DNA of 64,000 nt from Alsobacter metallidurans. Its GTDB lineage: Bacteria > Pseudomonadota > Alphaproteobacteria > Rhizobiales > Beijerinckiaceae. The notes under the pieces were generated by a model. That model was not told the DNA's origin, did no database searches, and saw nothing but the letters and a program-made list of their open reading frames with translations. The stretch is from assembly GCF_014636935.1 (NCBI RefSeq), contig NZ_BMES01000002.1, positions 310,001 through 374,000 of the forward strand, read 5' to 3'. This document shows positions 18,122 through 26,246 of this stretch, in pieces. The position numbers and the translations under genes are program-made. Position 1 is the first letter of the stretch. The number at the start of each line of letters is the position of its first letter.

Positions 18122-19309
18122 CTAAAGCCCGACCTCAACGAGCCGGCTGCGCCGTCGTGATGGCGGGCCGCTCTCCTCAAGACTGATCCTGCCAGCGTTG
18201 AACAGGCGCTCCATGGCGGCCGCGAAGTGCTTCTTGTTCCTGCCGCCCCGATCCGGGTTTTCGGCGAACAGCTTCGGCGCGTACGTGGAGCATGTCTTGG
18301 ATGTGACATCCCGGTTTTGCTGGGCGAACTGGCTCAGCAGACGGAGAAAGATCGCATCGGTTTCAGCGTCGTAGCCGATCCCATTCGAACCGGGCAGGCC
18401 CGTTTCAAGCCGGAACCGGCCGTCTACCCAACGCAAGTGGATCTCGCCGCCCGCACGGCCGTAGTTGGCTTTCATTGTGCGAAGTACGCGTGCATCCGGG
18501 TCTGGCTCGGATCCGTTGGCCTTCACGCGATCGACGTAAAGGCGGCTCCGGACGCTATTAGACCAGGAGGTGGATCCGCTCAGGCCCGTTCCGTTCTGCA
18601 TGCCACTTATTGACGGATGGGCTAGAAGCACGACTGCCAGATCGTATTCTACGGCGAGCGCTCGCAGCATGGCGATAAAGCCTCGTACGGCTGAGCGGTT
18701 GATCTCTTCGGGGAACAGATCGGCCGCCGTATCTAGGACGACCAGCGCCGGCCTTAACCGTTCGACCTCCGCTGTTAGCGCGCCCCAAAGCGGAGTGGGC
18801 CGGGGCTTGCCCGAAAGGTCGTTCACGGGCACCGCTAATGCTGTGCCCGATGCGCCTGCTGCGGCTTGCTCAACAAGCGAGACCAGCTCGAGCCGAGCGA
18901 GGTCACGGTCTGAGAACCCTCGACCACGCACTATGTCTTCCAGTCGCCGGTTCAACTCGTCTTGCTCATCTTCAGCGGACACAAAGAGGGCCGGCCCGGG
19001 GCGGGGCTCGCAAGTAAGCCAATCCGTGCCAGTGACACTCGCAACCGCCAGTTGCAGGCTCAGAAGGCTTTTGCCTGTTCCGCCGTCTCCGCCGAGCAAA
19101 GTGACCTGGCGCATGGGGACCAATCCCTCGGCGTACCACTCGCGCGGTGGAGCGGGCTGAGACAACAGCGAGGCCGCGGTAACCGGGCGCAACTTTAGGA
19201 GCGGCTCAGGCGCAATCGGGCCGCGCTGGCCCGGCTGCTCAAACCTTGATGCTGCCGCCTCATAGCGCACTGCTTGGATCTCGGCGTCTGCGCCGGCTCG
19301 GAAGCTCAT
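18122..19309 (-). CDS. RepA/KaiC-like AAA ATPase (putative replicative helicase)
   Basis: The 395-residue protein has Walker A GGDGGTGKS (73-81) and Walker B ALVVLDTAAD (Asp193), with LFVSAEDEQDELNRRL between them. This pattern belongs to the RecA/KaiC-fold ATPases related to RSF1010 RepA that are common on plasmids and integrative elements. A C-terminal ~100 residues may be a small winged helix (DAIFLRLLSQFAQQNR to SLEESG). ATG 19309 shares its A with the TGA of the upstream gene (TGATG), indicating translational coupling; the ORF extends to 19381 only inside that gene. The phased repeats lie immediately downstream. DNA unwinding is inferred from family. Confidence 0.75.
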   Translation of the reverse strand: MSFRAGADAEIQAVRYEAAASRFEQPGQRGPIAPEPLLKLRPVTAASLLSQPAPPREWYAEGLVPMRQVTLLGGDGGTGKSLLSLQLAVASVTGTDWLTCEPRPGPALFVSAEDEQDELNRRLEDIVRGRGFSDRDLARLELVSLVEQAAAGASGTALAVPVNDLSGKPRPTPLWGALTAEVERLRPALVVLDTAADLFPEEINRSAVRGFIAMLRALAVEYDLAVVLLAHPSISGMQNGTGLSGSTSWSNSVRSRLYVDRVKANGSEPDPDARVLRTMKANYGRAGGEIHLRWVDGRFRLETGLPGSNGIGYDAETDAIFLRLLSQFAQQNRDVTSKTCSTYAPKLFAENPDRGGRNKKHFAAAMERLFNAGRISLEESGPPSRRRSRLVEVGL

Positions 19310-20253
19310 CACGCCACCGCCGGCATCAGAATTGTTGAACGCCCGACAACATGACGCGTGAGCCGGACAAGCGCGGCCCAATCCTCGCGATCCTGGGCCG
19401 CAACGGGCGCGTGCTCAGCCCCGCATATCCCGGCGGCCGCTGCTTCCGTGAGCGGCACGGTGCCGACGCAGCCCGCCTTGATGCAGGTCAGGGGCGTTCG
19501 GTGCAGCCGAAGCGGCTTTCCCCGGTGGCACGTTCCGGGGTTCACTACCCGCGCCCGTGCTGCGGCAGGTTTGGGGAACGAGAAGCCGATCGCTCGGTCC
19601 GTGTCCGGCACATGCAGTGCACAGGACTGGTAGAGGCCAAGCCGCTCCCGTCCGTTTGGTCCATGGTCCACGACACCGGTCACCAGGACCGCGCCACAGC
19701 GCTCGGTAGGCGCACCGAGGCCATGTTCGCCGGGGTAGTAGCTCTGCAAGCAAAGACGGCGGCCAGGGCGGCTTGCGAACCACTCGCCATCGTCGTCGCG
19801 ACTCATCTCGTTGTAAGCCTCATCGATCTGTTCGGCACCGTTGAGCTCGCCCATTCGCTCTCGCTTACAAATCGCGCGAACTGCAATCGCTTCTGACCGG
19901 TCCAGAACGTCCGGCCTGTCTGCAACAGGCGAATTTTGGCGGAAAAAAATTCCTACAAGGTAGCGGCCGAGTTGGTCGACATCCCGGCGATATATGCGCT
20001 CTTCCGCCTCGCTGCGGTCTCCCCAGTAGTCGAACTGATGTAGCCGGTACCTAGCGTTGAGACGGTCCCGATCCAGCACCAGAACCGCCCCAAGCTGCTC
20101 TCCATCGTCACGCTCCATTGAGGCCCAATAACGCGCAGTCTCAATTGAGCGCGAGAAACACACGGTCGGAGATCCAACACGGCTGTATCGCAGCACGCCG
20201 GATTTCAGCACCGCATTGGGAAACCTAGTTCCATGAAAGAGAAGTGAGCGCAT
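19309..20253 (-). CDS. Putative ADP-ribosyltransferase-like protein with C-terminal Cys/His cluster
   Basis: The 314-residue protein starts LLFHGTRFPNAVLKSGVL. A CFSRSIETARYW segment follows, then AVLVLDRDRL and SEAEERIY (81-88). That order (H-G-T strand, a Ser/Thr strand, an E-x-E-E turn) is characteristic of ART-fold proteins often carried by phages. Residues 242-281 contain CxH, C(x4)C and C(x3)H, resembling a zinc ribbon. GAGG precedes ATG 20253. It is coupled to the RepA-like gene by TGATG. It may modify a host or phage target, or regulate the element; activity is unproven and the fold call is from motifs only. Confidence 0.4.
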   Translation of the reverse strand: MRSLLFHGTRFPNAVLKSGVLRYSRVGSPTVCFSRSIETARYWASMERDDGEQLGAVLVLDRDRLNARYRLHQFDYWGDRSEAEERIYRRDVDQLGRYLVGIFFRQNSPVADRPDVLDRSEAIAVRAICKRERMGELNGAEQIDEAYNEMSRDDDGEWFASRPGRRLCLQSYYPGEHGLGAPTERCGAVLVTGVVDHGPNGRERLGLYQSCALHVPDTDRAIGFSFPKPAAARARVVNPGTCHRGKPLRLHRTPLTCIKAGCVGTVPLTEAAAAGICGAEHAPVAAQDREDWAALVRLTRHVVGRSTILMPAVA

Positions 20254-20460
20254 TCATGAGCCTCGGTTTTAGCAGCTTCAATCGCGTGAGCGACTTGCCA
20301 ATGCTCTGGTTTGACTGCGGAGATGGCCCAAGGTGCATGTGGTGCTGACACTCCCACCGCCCCTATGTGGCTCCGGCACTTACCGCAGCGGTGAGCCGCA
20401 TCGTCCCACGGGAGACCCCGTCAACTGAGTCCAGCAGGCTGGGCGCAGAGATGCTGCCGA

Positions 20461-20679
20461 TCATGTCCGTTTGGGGCAGGTAAGCCGATTGCTTCCGGCC
20501 TTGGGGGCGAGCTGCGGGAGCCTCGCAAGAAAATTCAGATAATCCTGCCGAAGGATGATCGTAAGGCGACCAGCCTTCCGGGCCGGCAGTTCGCCCTTGT
20601 TGATCCTGTCGTAGAGGGCCGTCTTGCTAAACGGGCCGAGTTCGACGACCTCGGCGATCGTCAACACAGGCTTTTCCAT
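20461..20679 (-). CDS. AlpA/excisionase-type helix-turn-helix protein
   Basis: The protein is 72 residues from ATG 20679, chosen for GGAG about 9 bases upstream; the frame is open to 20745. LTIAEVVELGPFSKTALYDRINKGELPARK is the winged HTH_17/MerR-like fold of AlpA and excisionase proteins. Such proteins direct excision of integrated elements or activate their integrase gene. It sits mid-element between the unknown protein and the ART-like gene, with about 200 bases of non-coding sequence to the latter. Confidence 0.75.
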   Translation of the reverse strand: MEKPVLTIAEVVELGPFSKTALYDRINKGELPARKAGRLTIILRQDYLNFLARLPQLAPKAGSNRLTCPKRT

Positions 20680-20795
20680 TGTTCTCGCTCCAAGGTTCAG
20701 CGAAGCGCTTGTGCGTTCGTGGCTGAACGTTGGAGATGGTGACACTGCAGGTCACTGGCGATTTCAGAAAATTATTTTCGCAAAAGCGGAGTTAG

Positions 20796-21506
20796 TCAGG
20801 AGCCTTCTTTCTCACTCATCGCCATAGCGTTGTTCATGAGCTCGACAGCTTCCTGCCTCGTGAGCATTGTGAATGACGCCGGAGGCACCAATCTGAACGC
20901 ATCCATTACGGCGTATACAGTGCTGGCCTCTGGCGCTTTCAGCCCGCTGGCTTCATGGGTCGCGCTGAGGAACTCGAAGAACGATCCTGTGTCGCTCTTT
21001 TTCAGAGGCAAATTTCTAATCGTCCAAACGTGCATGAGGTTTGGCCAGAGCCAACCGGACAGTGGCCCACGTTGCCCGCCGGGAAGAATGCAGTAGTCCT
21101 CGTTGCAGGCCTCCTCCAGCAGGTGTTTGTTCTTGCTGGCATCGACGTAACATTTCTCCAGCTTGCGAAGGGTTGTAAGCAGGTCAAGCTCACTATCCGG
21201 AAATATAACATCTTCGACGTCGCATCCGTCCGGATGATAGAAGAAGTCCTTTAACAGCAGTGTTCGTGTCTTTCGAATGGACGCTGCGATCGTGCGGTAT
21301 CGCCGGCCTAGTGTCGTCGGCGTTTCGCGCGGGCGGTCTATTGCGATCCGCTGGTAGGACTTGATAAGCCGCGATGCATCGGCCGCGAGCTCGTCGCAGA
21401 CGGCTATATCGATGCCCTCCAGCCGGCTCTTCAGCAAACGTCGAAGCTCCTCTTCCACACGCGCTTCGACTTTCGATCCCCTTGCAAGATCGTCGCGGCT
21501 ATCCAT
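20796..21506 (-). CDS. Uncharacterised protein of the integrative element
   Basis: The 236-residue product is not recognised. The N-terminal third is helical and charged (ARVEEELRRLLKSRLEG), followed by RRYRTIAASIRKTRTLLL and a WLWPNLMHVWTIRNLPL segment; there is no signal peptide or clear membrane span. The start ATG 21506 overlaps the integrase stop codon by eight bases (ATGGATAG), so translation is probably coupled to the integrase. It might be an integrase accessory or cargo gene. Confidence 0.6.
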   Translation of the reverse strand: MDSRDDLARGSKVEARVEEELRRLLKSRLEGIDIAVCDELAADASRLIKSYQRIAIDRPRETPTTLGRRYRTIAASIRKTRTLLLKDFFYHPDGCDVEDVIFPDSELDLLTTLRKLEKCYVDASKNKHLLEEACNEDYCILPGGQRGPLSGWLWPNLMHVWTIRNLPLKKSDTGSFFEFLSATHEASGLKAPEASTVYAVMDAFRLVPPASFTMLTRQEAVELMNNAMAMSEKEGS

Positions 21507-22716
21507 GGCGCGCCTGCCTAGCAGGGACGGCAACCACGTTGCCGCTTGTCGCGGGCGTCAGGTATGTCGCCCACGCGTCCATCAACTTGCGACGTTTCTC
21601 CAGCGCATCGCCCCGGCGATAGGCCTGCTCGACTTTCGAACCGACCGCATGGGCCAGGGCCTGTTCGGCGACTTCTCGCGGGACGGAAGTCTCTTCACCC
21701 GCCCAGTCCCGGAACGAGCTTCTGAAGCCGTGCACAGTGGCGTTTTCGACCTTGAGTCGGCGAAGCACCATCTCCAGGGCCATGACGCTGAGTCCCTTGC
21801 CGCGAAGCTGGCCCGGAAAAACGAAGCCACCGGTGGTCCGGAGGAGCGCCATTTCCTCAAGTATCCGGACCGCCGGGGTGGAGAGGGGAACGCGATGCTC
21901 CCGACCGGCCTTCATGCGGCCGGCCGGCACAGTCCAGACCTTGCGCTCTAGATCAATCTCAGGCCAGGTCGCGCCCATGGTCTCGCCCGACCTGGCGGCT
22001 GTAAGTACGGTAAACTCCAAGGCCCGCGCGGAGGAGCCCTTCATCTCGCGTACAAGCTCCAGGAATGCCGGGACCTCGGCGTATGCCATCGCGGCGTGGT
22101 GCCCACGCGAGAGCTTGGGACGTTTAGGCAATAGGTGGTCTAGGTGGTTGCGCCACTGTGCCGGGTTCGGGCCTGAGCGATGTCCTCGGACAGTGGCCGC
22201 GGTGAGCACGGCCTCTATGCGTCCCCTTACCCTTGAGGCGGTCTCGGGTTTGGTAAGCCAAATCGGTTTCAGTGCCGCGAGCACGTCCTCAGTGGTTATC
22301 TTGTTCACCGGCAAAGGTCGTAGGGCAACTGCGTACTCCCGCAGCGTCATTTTCCATTGCGCCCGGTGTTTCTCATTCCGCCAGGATCCCTCATGGGCCT
22401 GGATGAGCGCGTCGGCAGCTTTTCCAAAGGTCGGGACAGTAGTTCGTTGGGCACGTTTTTCGGCAAGAGGGTCCCCGCCGCGCGCGAGTATCTCGCGCGC
22501 CTCGGCAGCCTGCTGCCGGGCTGACGCGAGAGGCAACGAGTTCAGGCCACCAAGGCCCATCTCGCGTTGCCTCCCGTCCTTTTTGAATATGAAGAGCCAC
22601 GATTTGGCGCCCGAAGGACTGATTTGAAGATAGAGCCCGCCCCCGTCCGACAGCCTCCCGGACTTGCGCGCGGTCGCGACAGCCCGGGCCGAGAGCTTGT
22701 TAAGTGAAATAGCCAT
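21499..22716 (-). CDS. P4-type tyrosine recombinase (integrase)
   Basis: The protein is 405 residues from ATG 22716 (MAISLNKLSARAV). The N-terminal DUF4102 arm-binding domain contains LSDGGGLYLQISPSGAKSW. The catalytic domain shows Arg242 (TAARSGE), Lys269, HGFR (His329/Arg332), His356 and the nucleophile Tyr366 (EQAYRR). P4-type integrases recombine at tRNA genes, and tRNA-Ser lies 160 bases upstream. All catalytic residues are present, so it is probably active. The ribosome site is weak and starts further upstream are possible. Confidence 0.9.
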   Translation of the reverse strand: MAISLNKLSARAVATARKSGRLSDGGGLYLQISPSGAKSWLFIFKKDGRQREMGLGGLNSLPLASARQQAAEAREILARGGDPLAEKRAQRTTVPTFGKAADALIQAHEGSWRNEKHRAQWKMTLREYAVALRPLPVNKITTEDVLAALKPIWLTKPETASRVRGRIEAVLTAATVRGHRSGPNPAQWRNHLDHLLPKRPKLSRGHHAAMAYAEVPAFLELVREMKGSSARALEFTVLTAARSGETMGATWPEIDLERKVWTVPAGRMKAGREHRVPLSTPAVRILEEMALLRTTGGFVFPGQLRGKGLSVMALEMVLRRLKVENATVHGFRSSFRDWAGEETSVPREVAEQALAHAVGSKVEQAYRRGDALEKRRKLMDAWATYLTPATSGNVVAVPARQARHG

Positions 22717-22731
22717 TCGCCGCTCTGCCCG

Positions 22732-22753
22732 ACCCCAGCGCATACCCCAGCGC
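22732..22753. repeat. Tandem 10-base repeat upstream of the integrase
   Basis: ACCCCAGCGC occurs at 22732-22741 and 22744-22753, a 12-base period, between the integrase start and the tRNA. Direct repeats in this place often serve as arm-type integrase sites or autoregulatory operators; that role is inferred. Confidence 0.4.
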
Positions 22754-22875
22754 GTAAGGCGGATAGTAGCGAACATACCCGAACGTAGACAAGCACTATG
22801 GACCGGGAATGACTTGCGCTATCGGCGATTGATCGAACGGTGCCGGAGGTCAGCAGGCCTCGGCGGAAGATAAAC

Positions 22876-22965
22876 TGGCGGAAGGGGTGGGATTCGAACC
22901 CACGGTGAACTTGCGCCCACGGCGGTTTTCAAGACCGCTGCCTTAAACCACTCGGCCACCCTTCC
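22876..22965 (-). tRNA. tRNA-Ser(TGA)
   Basis: On the minus strand the 90-nt gene has acceptor GGAAGGG pairing with CCCTTCC and a D-arm GCCGAGTGGTTTAAGGC. The anticodon loop CTTGAAA carries TGA (reads UCA). A long class II variable arm and T-arm GTGGGTTCGAATCCCAC follow. Discriminator G and an encoded CCA end at 22876. Its 3' end faces the integrase, as expected for an integration target. Confidence 0.95.
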
Positions 22966-23122
22966 GCAGGCTCTGGGCCGTGCGCGCGCCATCCATGCCG
23001 TGGCGGGCTCGCCTTGGCAAGAGTCGCGAGGGGCGGGGCGCGATCGTTTTCCGCAGCCGCATTGAAACCGACGCGCGGGGGCGTCCGTATCGGGACTGTC
23101 GAAACCGAGCGCGGAGAGTGGA

Positions 23123-23521
23123 ATGCAACGCAAGCACGTGATCGGGGCAGCGATGGCGGCGGTCGTCCTGACAGGGCAGGGCGCCGCGCTGGCGAGCGGC
23201 CCCAAGCTGAATGGAGCCGACCTGGAGAAGGCCGTCGCGGGCAAGCGCGTCTTCCTGGCGGTGCCGCTCGGAGGCGAATTCCCGTTGTTCTACCGAGCCG
23301 ACGGACGCGTCGACGGATCCGGCGAGGCGGTAGGGCTGGGGCGCTTCCTGAAGCCGAACGACAGCGGTCGCTGGTGGGTCTCGGGCGAGAAGCTCTGCCA
23401 GAAGTGGCAGAACTGGTATGACGGCCGCACCTTCTGCTTCACGCTCTCGCGGCAGGGGCCGGACAAACTGGCCTGGGTGCGTGACGACGGCACGTCCGGC
23501 GTGGCCCGCGTTGGCAACTGA
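23123..23521 (+). CDS. Small secreted protein of unknown function (DUF995-like pattern)
   Basis: The 132-residue protein has a signal peptide (about 1-25, ending ALASG). The mature part begins PKLNGADLEKAVAGKRVFL and later has WWVSGEKLCQKWQNW, RTFCFTLSRQG and AWVRDDGTSGVAR. Two Cys flanking the Trp-rich strand probably form a disulfide. The strand pattern resembles DUF995-type periplasmic proteins of Hyphomicrobiales, without a known function. GGAG precedes ATG. It stands alone between tRNA-Ser and rlpA. Confidence 0.65.
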   Translation: MQRKHVIGAAMAAVVLTGQGAALASGPKLNGADLEKAVAGKRVFLAVPLGGEFPLFYRADGRVDGSGEAVGLGRFLKPNDSGRWWVSGEKLCQKWQNWYDGRTFCFTLSRQGPDKLAWVRDDGTSGVARVGN

Positions 23522-23825
23522 GTGTGGCTCCCGAACAACCCGGCCCGACAATCCACGTCCTGGCCACGGCGAGCCGGCCTGCCGACACATTTCCGCCTTG
23601 ATCGAGCGCCGAATTGGTGGCTGCTTTCGGACGATTTCATGGCGAAGCTTGACCGACGCCGTGCGGACGGGGATTGTTAAGCCTGCCTGATTCAGGTGGG
23701 CCTAAATTAATCCTTCGTTCATCGTCCCGCGTCAGAAATCGATCTGGCGCGATCGGAGGCGGATGCCCAGGGCAGGGCGAGCCGTAACGAACGCGCGGCG
23801 TACAGGCGTTTTGAGGGGGTAGTCC
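23522..23825. other. Intergenic region upstream of rlpA
   Basis: About 300 bases with no supported gene. The centre (23678-23722) is AT-richer than its surroundings and is the likely promoter zone for rlpA. No clear terminator follows the preceding gene and no RNA gene was recognised. Confidence 0.45.
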
Positions 23826-24953
23826 ATGGACACGCACCGGATCTCCGACCAAGAGACCGCCGTATCCGAATCATCCCCCACGTCCGTCGTTGTGCCATCA
23901 CCTTCGAGCTTGCAGCGAGGCCTTCGCGTTTGCGCCGCGGTCGCGGCTGGCCTGCTCGTGGCGAACTGCTCGTCCTCATCGCCCACCCGCACCGCCAAGG
24001 GCGGCATCGATCCCAAATATGGTGTGTCCGCCAGCCCGCGCGTGGTCGCCGATGGCGAGCCGGTGCCGAAGGGCGGCGGCCGCGATCTGGTCGGCAAGCC
24101 TTACGTTGTCGCCGGCCGCCTCTACACGCCGCGCGAGATGCCGAACTACTCAGCCGTCGGCACTGCCTCGTGGTACGGCTCGGCCTTCCATGGCCGGCGC
24201 ACCGCCAACGGCGAAGTGTTCGACCGCATGTCGATTTCCGCCGCGCATCCGACGATGCCGCTGCCGAGCTACATCCGCGTCACCAACATGGACAACGGCT
24301 ATTCGATGATCGCCCGCGTCAATGACCGCGGGCCTTATCATGGCAGCCGCCTGATCGACGTGTCGCAGCGCGTGGCGGAGTCGCTGCGGTTCAAGCACAT
24401 CGGCACGGCCCGGGTCCGGGTGGATTACGTCGGCCGCGCCTCCCTGGCCGGCAGCGACGACCAGAAGCTCGCGATGACGCTGCGCTCGGACGGACTCCCG
24501 GCCCAGCTGCGCGGCGCCGACACCATGGTGGCGAGCGCCGAGCCGGCCGTTCTGCCGCGCCCCTCCGTGGCGCGCGCGCTTCCGGCGGACGACGAGGAAG
24601 AGGGCGTTCCGGCCATCGTCGCCAAGGCGTCTCCGGCGCCCGCCGTCGCCGCGCCCCGCACCGCTCCGGTGTCGACGCCCATCCAGGCGGTCGCGGCCCT
24701 GCCGCTCGGCAAGCCGGCCCCGGGCGTGCCGCTGCCGCCGGATCGCCCCTTCGACCTCGGCACAATCCCGAACGCCGCCAAGCCCGTGCCGGCCCCGGCG
24801 CCCCGCACGGCGCAGCGCGCGCCCGGAACGGTGACGGCCGGCCTGTTCTATGCGCAGCCCGACGCGGTGACCTCGTCGTTTCGCAAGGACGACCCGATGG
24901 CCCGCCTGATCCAGCAGAACTTCGTTCCGCTGCGCGCCGCCGCCAGCTTCTGA
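23826..24953 (+). CDS. rlpA: RlpA-family endolytic peptidoglycan transglycosylase
   Basis: The 375-residue protein contains the double-psi beta-barrel GTASWYGSAFHGRRTANGE with the catalytic Glu, and IARVNDRGPYHGSRLIDVS with the catalytic Asp. RlpA enzymes cleave glycan strands lacking stem peptides at the division septum. A hydrophobic stretch ends at Cys48 (LLVANC), a possible lipobox, although Asn at -1 is unusual and about 30 residues precede the hydrophobic core. The C-terminal 200 residues are a Pro/Ala linker with no SPOR domain. It is followed by dacA, another cell-wall gene, in the order common in Hyphomicrobiales. Confidence 0.9.
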   Translation: MDTHRISDQETAVSESSPTSVVVPSPSSLQRGLRVCAAVAAGLLVANCSSSSPTRTAKGGIDPKYGVSASPRVVADGEPVPKGGGRDLVGKPYVVAGRLYTPREMPNYSAVGTASWYGSAFHGRRTANGEVFDRMSISAAHPTMPLPSYIRVTNMDNGYSMIARVNDRGPYHGSRLIDVSQRVAESLRFKHIGTARVRVDYVGRASLAGSDDQKLAMTLRSDGLPAQLRGADTMVASAEPAVLPRPSVARALPADDEEEGVPAIVAKASPAPAVAAPRTAPVSTPIQAVAALPLGKPAPGVPLPPDRPFDLGTIPNAAKPVPAPAPRTAQRAPGTVTAGLFYAQPDAVTSSFRKDDPMARLIQQNFVPLRAAASF

Positions 24954-25025
24954 ACCGTCTCCAACGGTCGTTGATTTCCGACCGTCGCCCGCCCATGGTG
25001 GGTGCGTTGGCAGGCGGATGACGAC

Positions 25026-26246
25026 ATGATGCATCGCGATTTTCGAGCGGGTTTGCGGCGGCTTCGGCTCGCCGTCGGGATCGCGGCTGGCCTTGTTGCC
25101 CTTGCGCTCGCGCCGGCTCCTGCCTGCGCCCAGGCGCAGGGTTTCCAGAGCACCGCCCCCTACGCCATCCTGATGGACTACGACACCGGCGCGGTTCTTT
25201 ACGAGAAGGCCGCCGACGACCTCATGGTCCCGGCCAGCATGGCCAAGCTGATGACCCTCGAAATCCTGTTCAAGGAGATGGCTGAGGGCAAGGTGAAGCC
25301 GGACGATGAGTTCCTGATTTCCGAGGGCGCCTGGCGCCGCGGCGGCGGCCCGTCCGGCGGCTCCTCCATGTTCGCCCAGCTCAACAGCAAGGTGAAGGTC
25401 TCCGACCTGATTCCCGGCATCGCGGTGCAGTCCGGCAACGACGCCGCCATCGCGGTGGCCGAGGGCCTCGCGGGCAGCGAGGGCGCCTTCGCGACCCGGA
25501 TGACGACGCGGGCCCGCGAACTCGGGTTGCAGAAATCCACTTTCGCCAATGCGACCGGCATCCCCGATCCGGACCAGCGCGTCACCGCACGTGAACTGGC
25601 GCTCCTGGCCCGCCACATTATCCGGACCTACCCGGAGCAGTACAAGGTATTCGCCCAGCGCGAGTTCACCTGGAACAAGATTCGCCAGCAGAACCGCAAT
25701 CCGCTGCTCACGCTCGACGTCGGCGCGGATGGGCTGAAGACCGGAAATGTCGGCGAATCCGGCTTCGGGCTGGTCGGCTCCGCCGTGCAGAACGGCCAAC
25801 GCCTGATCACAGTCCTGAACGGCCTCAAGACGAGCAAGGACCGCTCGGAGGAAGCGCGCCGCATCCTCAATTGGGGCTTCCGCTCCTTCGAGATGAAGGA
25901 GGTCTTCCCGGCCGGCGCGGCCATCGGCGAGGCGAAAGTGTTCGGTGGCGAGCCGGGCGAAGTGAAGCTCGTCGCCAAGGGGCCCGTGCGGGTGCTCGTT
26001 CCGCGTACCGGCAACGAGCGCTTGAGCGGCAAGGTCGTCTACCAGGGCCCGCTGCGTCCGCCCGTGAGCGCCGGCCAGGAGGTTGGGCGTTTGCGCATCA
26101 ACCGCGGCGACATCCAGGTGCTGGACCTGCCGCTCTACGCCGACGAGGACGCCCAGCCGGGCAAGCTCACCAAGCGGGCGTTCGATTCGGCGACCGAACT
26201 GGCTGTCGGCTTCGTGCGGAGCAAGTTTCAGAAGTCCGGTTCATGA
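25026..26246 (+). CDS. dacA: D-alanyl-D-alanine carboxypeptidase (PBP5/6-type)
   Basis: The protein is 406 residues from ATG 25026 (AGGCGG upstream); ATG 25029 is equally possible and GTG 25002 unlikely. A signal peptide ends at ACAQA. The serine-protease-like triad motifs are SMAK (Ser71/Lys74), SGN (136-138) and KTG (238-240). A C-terminal beta domain (PBP5_C) and an amphipathic tail end in VGFVRSKFQKSGS. It trims the terminal D-Ala from peptidoglycan pentapeptides in the periplasm. The TGA overlaps the ATG of tmk by four bases. Confidence 0.92.
   Translation: MMHRDFRAGLRRLRLAVGIAAGLVALALAPAPACAQAQGFQSTAPYAILMDYDTGAVLYEKAADDLMVPASMAKLMTLEILFKEMAEGKVKPDDEFLISEGAWRRGGGPSGGSSMFAQLNSKVKVSDLIPGIAVQSGNDAAIAVAEGLAGSEGAFATRMTTRARELGLQKSTFANATGIPDPDQRVTARELALLARHIIRTYPEQYKVFAQREFTWNKIRQQNRNPLLTLDVGADGLKTGNVGESGFGLVGSAVQNGQRLITVLNGLKTSKDRSEEARRILNWGFRSFEMKEVFPAGAAIGEAKVFGGEPGEVKLVAKGPVRVLVPRTGNERLSGKVVYQGPLRPPVSAGQEVGRLRINRGDIQVLDLPLYADEDAQPGKLTKRAFDSATELAVGFVRSKFQKSGS

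Larger units (their letters stand above)
18003..22875. mobile_element. Small integrative element at tRNA-Ser(TGA)
   Basis: The genes are all on the minus strand: P4-type integrase next to the 3' end of the tRNA, an unknown protein, an AlpA-type HTH protein, an ART-like protein and a RepA/KaiC-like ATPase. A structured repeat region lies at the far end. Overlapping stop/start codons tie int to its neighbour and the ART-like gene to the ATPase. The layout resembles integrative mobilisable elements or phage satellites with their own replication functions; no relaxase, capsid or terminase gene is present. The right boundary is set by the tRNA; the left boundary is only approximate. Confidence 0.65.

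Noticed and set aside
18389-18400. Possible second attachment site (ATTCGAAC) resembling the tRNA T-loop
   Set aside because: The match is short and lies inside the RepA-like coding sequence; no extended copy of the tRNA-Ser 3' end was found between 17172 and 18121.
24150-25799. Minus-strand ORF of 549 codons opposite rlpA and dacA
   Set aside because: It is a GC-driven antisense frame without recognisable motifs, while the plus-strand genes have clear catalytic residues.
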